Shown here: positions 53,971 to 62,434 of the stretch, piece after piece | Position numbering within the stretch: the stretch's first letter is position 1 | Layout of the letters: each line of letters opens with the position of its first letter | Assembly (NCBI GenBank): GCA_964423745.1 | Contig: CAYRGG010000017.1 | Span: 9,789-73,788, forward strand | DNA length: 64,000 nt | Direction of reading: 5' to 3' | Source of the DNA: CAYRGG01 sp964423745 | Lineage (GTDB): Bacteria > Pseudomonadota > Gammaproteobacteria > Competibacterales > Competibacteraceae | Program-made: the position numbers and the translations under genes | The notes under the pieces: model-generated | The model's input: the letters and a program-made list of their open reading frames with translations, nothing else | What the model was told of the DNA's origin: nothing | Databases searched by the model: none

Positions 53971-54447
53971 ATGATGATATTCACACCCATCGGAATTATC
54001 TACTCTCCATTTATAGAATTAGCCAACATGCCGATCCAACCGACGGGTGCAGGTGGCGTCAAAGGCACCGTTGAGGTGTTCGATGCCTTTCGGGCAGGGC
54101 TCAAAGACCTGGACGGTTTTTCACATATCATTTTGCTATACCACTTCCATCGTAGTGAGTCATTTAATCTTCACGTCGTGCCTTTTATGGATTCCCAGCC
54201 GCGGGGATTATTTGCCACCCGGGCGCCAAAGCGTCCCAACCCTGTTGGGCTCTCTGTGGTTCAGTTAGATAAGATAGAAGGCGGTGTATTACACATCCAG
54301 AATGTAGACATTCTCAACGCCACTCCCCTGTTGGACATCAAGCCTTATGTGCCCGCCTTCGATACGCCAGTAAAAACACGGATGGGTTGGCTTGAAAAAA
54401 CTAACAAAAACCTTTTAAACCAAAAATCGGATGATCGATTTAGGTAG
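53971..54447 (+). CDS. trmO: tRNA (t6A37) methyltransferase TrmO (TsaA family)
   Basis: 158 residues, one TsaA/TrmO beta-barrel: IGIIYSPF at the start, GTVEVFDAFRAGLKDLDGFSHIILLY near 30-56, and the diagnostic FATRAPKRPNPVGLSVV near 81-97 with DILNATPLLDIKPYVPAFD near 112. Single-domain form, shorter than E. coli TrmO. Methylates N6 of t6A at position 37 of threonine tRNAs. A second in-frame ATG at 53974 is also possible. Confidence 0.88.
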   Translation: MMIFTPIGIIYSPFIELANMPIQPTGAGGVKGTVEVFDAFRAGLKDLDGFSHIILLYHFHRSESFNLHVVPFMDSQPRGLFATRAPKRPNPVGLSVVQLDKIEGGVLHIQNVDILNATPLLDIKPYVPAFDTPVKTRMGWLEKTNKNLLNQKSDDRFR

Positions 54448-54530
54448 CCATGTCCAAGAGTTCCTTAAAAAGCGACTTATTTCATAGTACGTACCTATTC
54501 AATCGACTTTAAACGCCGGAGATAGTAATT

Positions 54531-55277
54531 ATGCCCATGAACGCTAAGCAAAAAGCCCTTTGTGAAGGGCACGGTTTTGATTTTTCAGGTTTATCAGCGG
54601 TTTTTCTCAATTGCACCTTGAAACCTACCGGGACATTTTCAAATACCGAAGCTTTGATTCATGTATCACAGGCAATTATGGAGGCAAACGGCATTACCAC
54701 CGAGCTGTTACGACCGGTGGATTTTGAGCTACCACCCGGTGTCTATCCCGATATGACCGAACACGGTTTCAACCGTGACGATTGGCCACAATTATGCCGC
54801 AAAGTCATGGACGCCAATATTCTCGTCATCGGCACACCCATTTGGCTAGGTGAGGAAAGCTCGGTGTGTCGGCGCGTCATTGAGCGGCTTTATGGCGAAT
54901 CCGGTAGGCTGAATGACAAAGGACAATATCTGTATTACGACCGGGTAGCCGGTTGTATCATCACCGGCAACGAGGATGGCGTTAAGCATTGCGCCATGAC
55001 TATCTTGTATGCCCTTCAGCATCTCGGTTATACCATTCCACCCCAAGCCGATGCCGGGTGGATCGGCGAGGCGGGTCCAGGCCCCTCTTATGGTGACCAA
55101 GGCTCGGGTGGTCCCGAAAATGATTTTACCCAACGCAACACCACCTTCATGACCTGGAATCTGATGCACATGGCTCGTTTAGTGAGGGACGCAGGTGGTA
55201 TTCCGGCCCACGGTAATCAACGTAGCCAATGGGATGCCGGTTGTCGTTTTGATCATCCTAACCCGGATTATCGATAG
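54531..55277 (+). CDS. Flavodoxin-fold NAD(P)H-dependent oxidoreductase
   Basis: 248 residues. FMN-binding loops appear as LNCTLKPTGTFSNTEALI near 25 and IGTPIWLGEESSVCRRVIERL near 103, with the central GCIITGNEDGVKH near 144; typical of NADPH-dependent FMN reductases of the flavodoxin-like group. Substrate unknown. GGAG precedes the ATG. Confidence 0.85.
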   Translation: MPMNAKQKALCEGHGFDFSGLSAVFLNCTLKPTGTFSNTEALIHVSQAIMEANGITTELLRPVDFELPPGVYPDMTEHGFNRDDWPQLCRKVMDANILVIGTPIWLGEESSVCRRVIERLYGESGRLNDKGQYLYYDRVAGCIITGNEDGVKHCAMTILYALQHLGYTIPPQADAGWIGEAGPGPSYGDQGSGGPENDFTQRNTTFMTWNLMHMARLVRDAGGIPAHGNQRSQWDAGCRFDHPNPDYR

Positions 55278-55324
55278 AAAGCGGGTCAAGCACAAACTGA
55301 CCCGCATTAAGCGTTTAGCAATTC

Positions 55325-55726
55325 CTATGGTTGAGTCCAATTGGTTAGTTGCAGCCTGTGAATTCGCGCAAAGTGGCGTGTGTTGTTGGTCACGAGAGTG
55401 CTCTCGCTGGCCAGACAAATACCGGCAATCATCAGATCCATATCGGCAATCATTAAACCCTGTTTTTTCAAGTCGGCTTTCTGTCGTGCAAATTGTTCGC
55501 TTGCTTGCCGGTCAAATTCCAGAATGCACAACTCGGCAAGAAAGCGCTTAATGCGAGCCAGGTTGTGCTCAACCCGCTGGGAATTGTAAGCGCCAAATAG
55601 CAGTTCCGCATAGTTAATTCGGGTCGTGGCTAAATCGTCTGGGTTAATGCTCAAGAACTGGCCGATAACCGTTTCGTTACCTCCGAGTAAGTAGATCACC
55701 GTGTCGCTATCCAACACATACCTCAA
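55325..55726 (-). CDS. vapC: PIN-domain toxin (VapC type)
   Basis: 133 residues. Acidic active-site set of PIN ribonucleases: LDSDTVIY near 5-12, TRINYAELLFG near 35-45 and ADMDLMIAGICLA near 94-106, then LVTNNTRHFARI. It shares a 4-nt overlap with the upstream antitoxin gene. Expected to cleave RNA when free of its antitoxin. Confidence 0.9.
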   Translation of the reverse strand: MRYVLDSDTVIYLLGGNETVIGQFLSINPDDLATTRINYAELLFGAYNSQRVEHNLARIKRFLAELCILEFDRQASEQFARQKADLKKQGLMIADMDLMIAGICLASESTLVTNNTRHFARIHRLQLTNWTQP

Positions 55727-55971
55727 AGATTGAACTCCGTTTCCTTATCGACGCGGCTCTCTCTAATTGTCTGCAGCATCTTATCCGCTTCTTCAGCATC
55801 TAGGATACCTAGGTACTGCATCAATCGATTGCGCTTGGCAAGAGTCTCATTTGCATAGGCTTCTATCGCCCGTTCGACGATCTTGGTTCGCGTTGTGCCT
55901 TGCGTTTTTGCCAACAGAATGATTTTAGCAAGCGTTTCCTCATCTAGACGAAAATTGGTCGCACGTTTCAT
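55723..55971 (-). CDS. vapB: Ribbon-helix-helix antitoxin (VapB type)
   Basis: 82 residues. Ribbon-helix-helix DNA-binding part TNFRLDEETLAKIILLAKTQG at 5-25 followed by TRTKIVERAIEAY, then a C-terminal toxin-binding tail. First gene of the pair, so it probably represses its own operon. Confidence 0.88.
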   Translation of the reverse strand: MKRATNFRLDEETLAKIILLAKTQGTTRTKIVERAIEAYANETLAKRNRLMQYLGILDAEEADKMLQTIRESRVDKETEFNL

Positions 55972-56092
55972 GATCCACTCCAGTTGTATTTACGTTTGCA
56001 ATCACAAAAAGCAAGATTAGTATATACAATTTTGTGTGAGTTTTTCAAAATCGATAAAAAACAGTACCCCTTAATAGCCGTTTTGTACTGTT

Positions 56093-57094
56093 TCAGTTGA
56101 TACGAGTTTGCTGGGGTGGGAGATCTGCATCCTCGGCGAAATAACAGGCTACGCTTCCTTCCTTTCCTGCTACGGGTTCCAGTGACGGGGGTGATTCACC
56201 ACATTTGGCTTCGGCGCGGTAGCAGCGTGGCATAAATGCGCAACCCGCTGGCGGATCGGCAGGATTGGGCATTTCACCTGATAATCTAAGTGGGTTGGCT
56301 TTTTTTTGCCCAGCTACTGGTACGCTGGATAATAAGACTCGGGTATAGGGGTGCTGAGGGTTACTAAACAGTTGTTCCCTGGGTGCGGATTCTACGATTC
56401 GTCCTAAATACATGACCACCACGGTATCGCACAGGTTTTCCACCACAGCTAAATCATGGCTGATGAACACATAGGTTAAATCCAATTCTCGTTTCAGTTT
56501 GCGCAATAAATTGAGGATCTGGGCTTGTACGGAAACATCCAGGGCTGACAACGGTTCATCGAGAATCAAAACCTGCGGTTTTGCAGCTAGTGCTCGGGCA
56601 ATGCCGATGCGTTGGCTTTGGCCGCCGGAAAACTCATGAGGATAACGATCCAAAAATGCAGGGTGCAGGTTTACCGCTTGCATGAGTTCCTGCACACGAG
56701 CTTGGCGCTCCGATGGGGTTATGGTGAGGAGATTCTGTAGGGGTGATTCAAGAATTTGGCGGACGGTTTTACGGGGGTTAAGAGAACTCAAGGGGTCTTG
56801 AAAGACAAACTGAACATGTTGGCGTAACCACCGGGCATTGTTGCGTTTGATCTCGTTGAGATCTTTACCTTGAAAATAAACATGACCCGAGGAGGGTGGG
56901 TCCAACCCCACCAACATGCGGGCTAGGGTAGATTTGCCGCAACCCGACTCGCCCACAAGACCTAGGGTTTGTCCACGCTGGATGTGTAAATTGACATCAT
57001 TGACAGCGACTGTTTTAGGCTTAGGTTGATGTAACCATTTGCGTTTGCCGGCAAAGGTTCGGGTCAAATGTTTGCATTCTAACAGGGCGCTCAT
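56093..57094 (-). CDS. Dipeptide/oligopeptide ABC transporter ATP-binding protein (DppF/OppF-like)
   Basis: 333 residues. Walker A GESGCGKS near 50, FQDPLSSLNPRKTV, signature FSGGQSQRIGIARAL near 153, Walker B LILDEPLSALDVS near 178, and the Cys-rich oligo_HPY C-terminus (PPAGCAFMPRCYRAEAKCGE). Overlaps the preceding fusion gene by one base (TGATG). Confidence 0.92.
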   Translation of the reverse strand: MSALLECKHLTRTFAGKRKWLHQPKPKTVAVNDVNLHIQRGQTLGLVGESGCGKSTLARMLVGLDPPSSGHVYFQGKDLNEIKRNNARWLRQHVQFVFQDPLSSLNPRKTVRQILESPLQNLLTITPSERQARVQELMQAVNLHPAFLDRYPHEFSGGQSQRIGIARALAAKPQVLILDEPLSALDVSVQAQILNLLRKLKRELDLTYVFISHDLAVVENLCDTVVVMYLGRIVESAPREQLFSNPQHPYTRVLLSSVPVAGQKKANPLRLSGEMPNPADPPAGCAFMPRCYRAEAKCGESPPSLEPVAGKEGSVACYFAEDADLPPQQTRIN

Positions 57095-59037
57095 CAGCTT
57101 GTCTCATCGATCAATAGACACCGGGCCGCACGGTTTTCGCCAAAAGTTCTCAACGGGATCTCTCCCCGCCTACAGACGGGTTGCACCCGTTCACAACGTT
57201 CTGCAAAGGCGCACCCTGCTGGCAAGTGGTTCACCGCCGGCGGCATGCCCGGGATGGCCCCGATGGATTGGTCGGCTTGGCCAAGGCGTGGCACACAGGC
57301 TATCAAGCGTTTTGTGTAAGGATGTAGTGGGTAGACGAATATATCTTCGGTGTTGGCGGTTTCCACCACACGGCCGGCATACATGACTAATACCCTGTCA
57401 CACAGGGCCGAGACGATGCCAAAATCATGGGTAATAAAGATAACCGCTAGGTTTTTCTCCCGGCGCAGAGTATTCAATAATGTGAGAATCTCGGCTTGCA
57501 CGGTGACATCTAAGGCAGTGGTGGGTTCATCAGCGATTATAACTTCCGGGTCATTGGCCAAGGCCATGGCGATACCGATACGTTGGCGCATACCGCCAGA
57601 TAATTCATGGGGATAAGCGTCTGCGCGATGCTTAGCGTCTGCAATCTGCACCTGTGCCATAAGGGTGATGGCCTGTTGCCATGCCTGCGGGTGATCTAGC
57701 CCCTGATGTTCGCGAATGGTTTCGGCGATTTGTTCACCCACTGGAAACAGGGGGTTTAACGTGGTCAACGGATCTTGAAAGATATAAGCGATAGCGCCGC
57801 CGCGCAGGGTTCGTAATCGCTCGAGGGGAACCGTTAGTAGGTTTTGTCCAGCGAAATCCACTTGTCCAGAGACAATACGCCCCGGTGGTGTAGGCGCCAA
57901 CCGCAGTAGTGACAACGCCGTGACTGATTTGCCACATCCAGATTCTCCAACGATACCCACACATTCGCCCCGATGCACTTGGAAATCAACCCCATCCACG
58001 GCTTTATAGATGTCTTCGTCCATGAAGAAGTGAGTTTTTAGATCTGTCACAGATAGTACCGCATCGTTTTTAAAATCATCGGCAGGGGTATTATGGTGTG
58101 CTGCACCATCCATCTCCGTGACCGCCGCCGGACGCAGTAAAGCCCCTGACTTGAGCCGTGGATCTAATACATCCCGCAAACCATCGCCCAGCAGATTAAT
58201 GCCCATTACTAAGATTAGAATCACCAGCCCCGGTAGGGTGGCTACATGGGGTGCGGTAATGACCAACTTACGACCATCCCCCAACATGGACCCGAGGTCG
58301 GCTTGCGGCGGTTGGGCCCCTAAGCCTAGAAAACTTAAACCCGCGGTTTCTAATATCATCCAACCCACCGTGGTGGATAACGTGATGATAATGACGGGCG
58401 TCACATTGGGCAGTATTTCCTGGCCTAGAATACGCGCATTGGAAAGCCCGCTTAGCCTGGCTGCATCCACATAGTCCTGGCGTACTATGCCCAAGGTGAC
58501 ACCCCGCACGGTACGGGCGAAAAAGGGTATATTGACGATGGCAATGGCCAACAGAGCGTTCATCAAACCCGGTCCTAACACCGCGACAATGGCCAATGCT
58601 AGTAGCATATAAGGAAACGCCATCAGCATATCGATGCCACGCATCAGTAAATTATCCAGCCAGCGTCCGTAAAAGCCCGCCACAATCCCTATCAGCGACC
58701 CGCTGATGGCCGCGATCAAAGTGGCGACGACACCCACGGCCAAGCTAACACGAGCGCCCCACACCAGACGTGACAACATATCCCGACCTAGATGGTCGGT
58801 GCCCAGTAAATGTCCCGGAGAAAAGGGTTTTTGTAGGCGTTCACTCAACGCGGTGACATTCGGATCAGGTAAGGGTAGCCAGGGTGCGATCAGTGCTATA
58901 AGACCCATCAGGGTAACCATCACTAAACCGAAAACTGCCAGTTGATTGCGACGCAGACGCGCCCACACGCCAGGACGGCTGCGGGTGGGTTTAACGAGAA
59001 GATTAGCCGAGGTGGTGGTGTTGTCGTTCACAAGCAA
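57094..59037 (-). CDS. Permease-ATPase fusion (DppC + DppD) of a peptide-type ABC transporter
   Basis: 647 residues. Residues 1-300 are a DppC-like permease with about six helices and LGTDHLGRDMLSRLVWGARVS near 75; the EAA loop is ARLSGLSNARILGQEILPN near 194. Residues 325-647 form an ATP-binding subunit with Walker A GESGCGKS near 362, signature LSGGMRQRIGIAMAL near 480, Walker B VIIADEPTTALDVT near 502 and an oligo_HPY tail with Cys. The two are usually separate genes. The start is either TTG 59037 or GTG 59031. Confidence 0.9.
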   Translation of the reverse strand: MLVNDNTTTSANLLVKPTRSRPGVWARLRRNQLAVFGLVMVTLMGLIALIAPWLPLPDPNVTALSERLQKPFSPGHLLGTDHLGRDMLSRLVWGARVSLAVGVVATLIAAISGSLIGIVAGFYGRWLDNLLMRGIDMLMAFPYMLLALAIVAVLGPGLMNALLAIAIVNIPFFARTVRGVTLGIVRQDYVDAARLSGLSNARILGQEILPNVTPVIIITLSTTVGWMILETAGLSFLGLGAQPPQADLGSMLGDGRKLVITAPHVATLPGLVILILVMGINLLGDGLRDVLDPRLKSGALLRPAAVTEMDGAAHHNTPADDFKNDAVLSVTDLKTHFFMDEDIYKAVDGVDFQVHRGECVGIVGESGCGKSVTALSLLRLAPTPPGRIVSGQVDFAGQNLLTVPLERLRTLRGGAIAYIFQDPLTTLNPLFPVGEQIAETIREHQGLDHPQAWQQAITLMAQVQIADAKHRADAYPHELSGGMRQRIGIAMALANDPEVIIADEPTTALDVTVQAEILTLLNTLRREKNLAVIFITHDFGIVSALCDRVLVMYAGRVVETANTEDIFVYPLHPYTKRLIACVPRLGQADQSIGAIPGMPPAVNHLPAGCAFAERCERVQPVCRRGEIPLRTFGENRAARCLLIDETS

Positions 59038-59994
59038 TTAAGTAGTATTTACAGCCAAGCGTGGGTCCAGGGCGTGCTGGGCCACGTCCGCCAACAGATT
59101 AAAAAACACATAAGACGCCGCCACCAGCAAAACACCCCCCTGCACCAATAAAATATCCCGCGTGGTAATGGCGGTGACCAACATTCTACCGATACCTGGC
59201 CATTCAAACACGGTTTCAATATAGACGGCTCCGCCTAACACAAATCCCGCCTGAATGCCAATGACTGGGATGATGTTGACCAAGGCGTTTTTAAAGGCAT
59301 GTTTATAAATGACCTGGCGTTCTTTCAGTCCTTTAGCCCGGGCAGTGCGTACATAGTCTTGACGCAAGACTTCCAACATATTGGTGCGGGTTAGACGCGC
59401 CACTACGCCAGTGGCCACTACCGCTAAGGTTATGGCGGGCAGAATTAAATGATGCAGCAGATCCACAACGCCTCCGCCCCCGTAAATAGCAAACATGCCA
59501 CTGGCCGGAAACCACTGTAATTGCACCGCAAAAAGTAACACCAAAATTAAACCTAGCCAGAAAGAAGGCGTCGATATGCCCATCAACACCAGTAAAGTGA
59601 GCAATTTGTCTTGCCAGCCGTATTGTTTCACGGCGGAGACGCTACCCGCTAGCAGGCCCAAGAAGGTGCACAGCACCAGCGCTGTACCGGCCAACAACAA
59701 AGTTGGGCCTAAGCGCTCTAAAACCTCATCCAGCACAGGCCGGTTTAGGCTGTAAGACTGACCGAGATCACCCTGGAATAGATGGGTGAGCCAAATGATA
59801 TATTGTTCCAGCAGCGATTTATTGAGACCCAATTCCTCGCGCAAACGGGCGACATTCTCGGGAGTGGCGTAAGCGCCCAGGATGGCCGAGGCAGGATCGC
59901 CAGGGATTAACGCCATTATAAAAAAGACGATAAGGGATATACCCCATAAAACAGGGATAGTGAGGATAAGGCGTTTAAGAATATAGGATTTCAT
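59038..59994 (-). CDS. Peptide-type ABC transporter permease (DppB)
   Basis: 318 residues, six helices, typical DppB N-terminus LKRLILTIPVLWGISLIVFFIMALIPGDPA and the EAA loop RTARAKGLKERQVIYKHAFKNAL near 215. First gene of the three-gene transporter; no substrate-binding protein gene is adjacent on either side, so the substrate (peptides, nickel, or other) is open. Confidence 0.92.
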   Translation of the reverse strand: MKSYILKRLILTIPVLWGISLIVFFIMALIPGDPASAILGAYATPENVARLREELGLNKSLLEQYIIWLTHLFQGDLGQSYSLNRPVLDEVLERLGPTLLLAGTALVLCTFLGLLAGSVSAVKQYGWQDKLLTLLVLMGISTPSFWLGLILVLLFAVQLQWFPASGMFAIYGGGGVVDLLHHLILPAITLAVVATGVVARLTRTNMLEVLRQDYVRTARAKGLKERQVIYKHAFKNALVNIIPVIGIQAGFVLGGAVYIETVFEWPGIGRMLVTAITTRDILLVQGGVLLVAASYVFFNLLADVAQHALDPRLAVNTT

Positions 59995-60016
59995 GCAAAC
60001 ATGATGACAATCTACC

Positions 60017-60136
60017 AGGACTTACGTAGCTCGTTCCAGAGGACGCCGTGAACACCTCCCTGTGGGCTTGAATGCGGCCATCCAGGCCGCATACACCTCT
60101 TTCACAAGCTACGCAAGTCCTTCGTGGGCAAGTCCT
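60017..60136. repeat. Dispersed palindromic repeat A, copy 3
   Basis: Best-preserved copy: arms AGGACTTACGTAGCTCG / CAAGCTACGCAAGTCCT (two mismatches) at 60017-60121, with a short 3' extension (TGGGCAAGTCC) shared with copy 1. Confidence 0.87.
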
Positions 60137-60181
60137 AGTGCCGTGTCACTATTAATTTGATCTATTCAATTATCGAAAAAT

Positions 60182-60238
60182 GTAGGGTGCACTCTGTGCA
60201 CCAAATAGAATTTTTTCGGTGCGTAAAACGCACCCTAC
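60182..60238. repeat. Repeat C: GTAGGGTGC...GCACCCTAC palindrome
   Basis: Two nested imperfect dyads (GGTGCACTCTGTGCACC and GGTGCGTAAAACGCACC) in a 57-bp palindrome with outer arms GTAGGGTGC / GCACCCTAC. The type is frequent between genes of many gammaproteobacteria; single copy here. Confidence 0.7.
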
Positions 60239-60375
60239 TGCTGCTGAACTTCACCAGTGCTGTGCTAAAAAAACAACATTGTAGCACGACTCATTGATGG
60301 GTCGATTGCAACTTGCTTTTGCAACAGGGTCTGCAATCTTGAAGGTCAAGAGAAAAGTGAGCCAGCTAGGGGGAA

Positions 60376-62415
60376 TCATGGGTTATGCTGGTCTCCAGTG
60401 TTAATAATCCACCGCAGCGGCCCGTCAAGCTGCTCGCGCAGGATGGGAAGATCGGCTGCAAGTTGGTTATCTTCAAGCATCTCCACTATGCCGTTTGGTT
60501 TGGTAACCAAGGTTATTTCAAATAAATGACTGCCATAGAGACAGGTTCCTCGAAAACGTGCCCCCTGTTCTGTAACCTCAAGTGTCTGAAACGGCTGAAG
60601 CCGAGCAGCGACAGCCTCACGGGCCTCAGCGGATACATCCGGTAACCAAGGCAACTCCTCTAGCGTTTCGACAATGGAAAAGCGGCCCTCCTCTGCTGCG
60701 ATTGCGGCACAAAAGAAGCGGGTATAGGTGCGATATTCCGCGTCCGTAGACAACTGCACCGGAATCTGCTGATTGAGCTGATGGATAACATCGCTTTTTC
60801 CTGTCAGCAACACCAAGGTCTCGCCGGGTCCCCAAAGACCCGCGAACAGGGCCGGTTGTCCGTTGCGTTCTAGATGCGCTTCCCACAACTGCCAGCCGGA
60901 GTAAAAGGTCACATACAGCCGCCGAAAGCCGAGAACATGGCTGGCATCCTCTATGAGAGTTCGACCTATTTTTTCGTTGTGCTTCATAGTCGCAAATAGG
61001 ACGGCCGCACCGAGATCCGCATCCGCCTGCCAAGCGCCGGGGATGAGCGGCGGCCAAGGCCAGGGAGTGGGAGTAGCGCTGAGTGCTTGATGAAGCTGGG
61101 CACGCCACTCCGCTTGCACATCATTTTCTTGAAACTGACGCTGCCACGCTTGGCTTTCAAGCACGCCTGTCACCTGTTGATAGGCTTTTTGTACCTGCGC
61201 CAAATACCCTTGCCAAGGTTTAGGCCAATTCCCTTGCGGTTCAAGCACCGTCCGCAAGCTTTCCCACAGACTAACAGCTCTTGCATAGTCCTCCACCGCT
61301 GCTTCTAGTACCCCCAGGTCTCCGTGGGCGATGCCACGGTTCATATACGCACCAGCCAAGGCATTTTGCAGCGGCGCAGACAACTGCTGGCTCAAATCCT
61401 TGCCTAAAGCCTCCATTAAATTAATGGCTTTACTATAGTTCTCTATCGTGTCTACAGATGTAGCAGCTTTATAAATCTTACCTACTACGTCACGCACCTC
61501 CTTTAAGCTCTCAATATGCGGCGAGATGTCTTCACGGAGTATCTGCAGTGCCTCGGCCTGTTTGCCTTGTTGAGATTTGACAAGGATTACATCTATAAGC
61601 GTCAAAATAACATTTTGCTCATCATCCAGCTCACGGTAGAGCGTCAATGCCTCTTCAAACCAACATAATGCAGCCGATAAATCATCCAGGTCGATGTGGA
61701 TTTCGCCAAGCTCTTGAAGCAAGAAAGCATAGCGTCGGTCTTGAGGTGGATGTTGATTAAAATAGCTAAGTATTTCTTGAGCGCGTTTTTGTCGCTTTTC
61801 CTTTGACGCAGTTGCTAATCGCTCTTTTACGGCAAATAAAGGGGCTTTAGGTTCAACAGAAAAGTTTGAGAATTCTTGAGTTAGTAAAAATGGCGATTCT
61901 AAAGGTTTAATAGAAAAATCTAATACGTCAGTTCGCCACGCCCACATATCCGGTGCATGCAATGCAAAGGCTTTGATATCGCTCTTGGAGAGCCATAGCA
62001 TTAGATTAGTCTGACACTGTTCGGCGATGAGTTCGCGGTGGTAGTTGAATCCTCGCCAAGGGTTTTCCTGTTGGCTCAACTTATCTTTAAGCCACAGTTC
62101 GAGATTAAGAATATGGACAATATCATAGTCTTTGCAGAGTTCTGCCAAACGCTGCTCAAACTCCCAAAAATCACGAATATCATCGTTCGGTACAAAACGA
62201 ACCGCTGTGGTAGGAAAGCGATCAATGTGATCGATGACTTTATTTCGATAAAGGGGATTATTGAACTCTAGAATAAATAACCGAAAGTCGTTCTTACCGC
62301 GAGAAAGCAGCTTACGCAAGCGCGATAGCAAATCGGCATGCACGGAGTCCAGCCTTGAATGCTCGCTCAAAATAGAGGAGCTAGTTTTTGGGAAGACGGT
62401 TTCAATCTGTGGCAT
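60376..62415 (-). CDS. TPR protein with STAND-like N-terminus and unknown C-terminal domain
   Basis: 679 residues. Residues about 30-175 look like a degenerate nucleotide-binding fold without a Walker A loop (LFILEFNNPLYRNKVI near 47, DIVHILNLELWL near 98, FALHAPDMWAWRTDVLDF near 149); such APDxWxWR segments occur in TPR proteins of bacterial conflict systems. Residues about 190-430 hold helical TPR-like repeats (ALCWFEEALTLYREL near 245, AVEDYARAVSLWESL near 370). The C-terminal about 240 residues form a mixed alpha/beta domain I do not recognise. It lies 19 bp after the NTPase gene on the same strand, so the two probably work together. Confidence 0.75.
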   Translation of the reverse strand: MPQIETVFPKTSSSILSEHSRLDSVHADLLSRLRKLLSRGKNDFRLFILEFNNPLYRNKVIDHIDRFPTTAVRFVPNDDIRDFWEFEQRLAELCKDYDIVHILNLELWLKDKLSQQENPWRGFNYHRELIAEQCQTNLMLWLSKSDIKAFALHAPDMWAWRTDVLDFSIKPLESPFLLTQEFSNFSVEPKAPLFAVKERLATASKEKRQKRAQEILSYFNQHPPQDRRYAFLLQELGEIHIDLDDLSAALCWFEEALTLYRELDDEQNVILTLIDVILVKSQQGKQAEALQILREDISPHIESLKEVRDVVGKIYKAATSVDTIENYSKAINLMEALGKDLSQQLSAPLQNALAGAYMNRGIAHGDLGVLEAAVEDYARAVSLWESLRTVLEPQGNWPKPWQGYLAQVQKAYQQVTGVLESQAWQRQFQENDVQAEWRAQLHQALSATPTPWPWPPLIPGAWQADADLGAAVLFATMKHNEKIGRTLIEDASHVLGFRRLYVTFYSGWQLWEAHLERNGQPALFAGLWGPGETLVLLTGKSDVIHQLNQQIPVQLSTDAEYRTYTRFFCAAIAAEEGRFSIVETLEELPWLPDVSAEAREAVAARLQPFQTLEVTEQGARFRGTCLYGSHLFEITLVTKPNGIVEMLEDNQLAADLPILREQLDGPLRWIINTGDQHNP

Positions 62416-62434
62416 GGCTTAAATATTAGCTGCT

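Larger units (their letters stand above)
59995..60375. other. Repeat-filled intergenic region
   Basis: 381 bp upstream of dppB with repeat A copy 3 and repeat C. GTGCT and AGCAC arms around 60260-60290 form another weak hairpin. No gene seen. The dppB promoter must lie inside or between these repeats. Confidence 0.6.
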
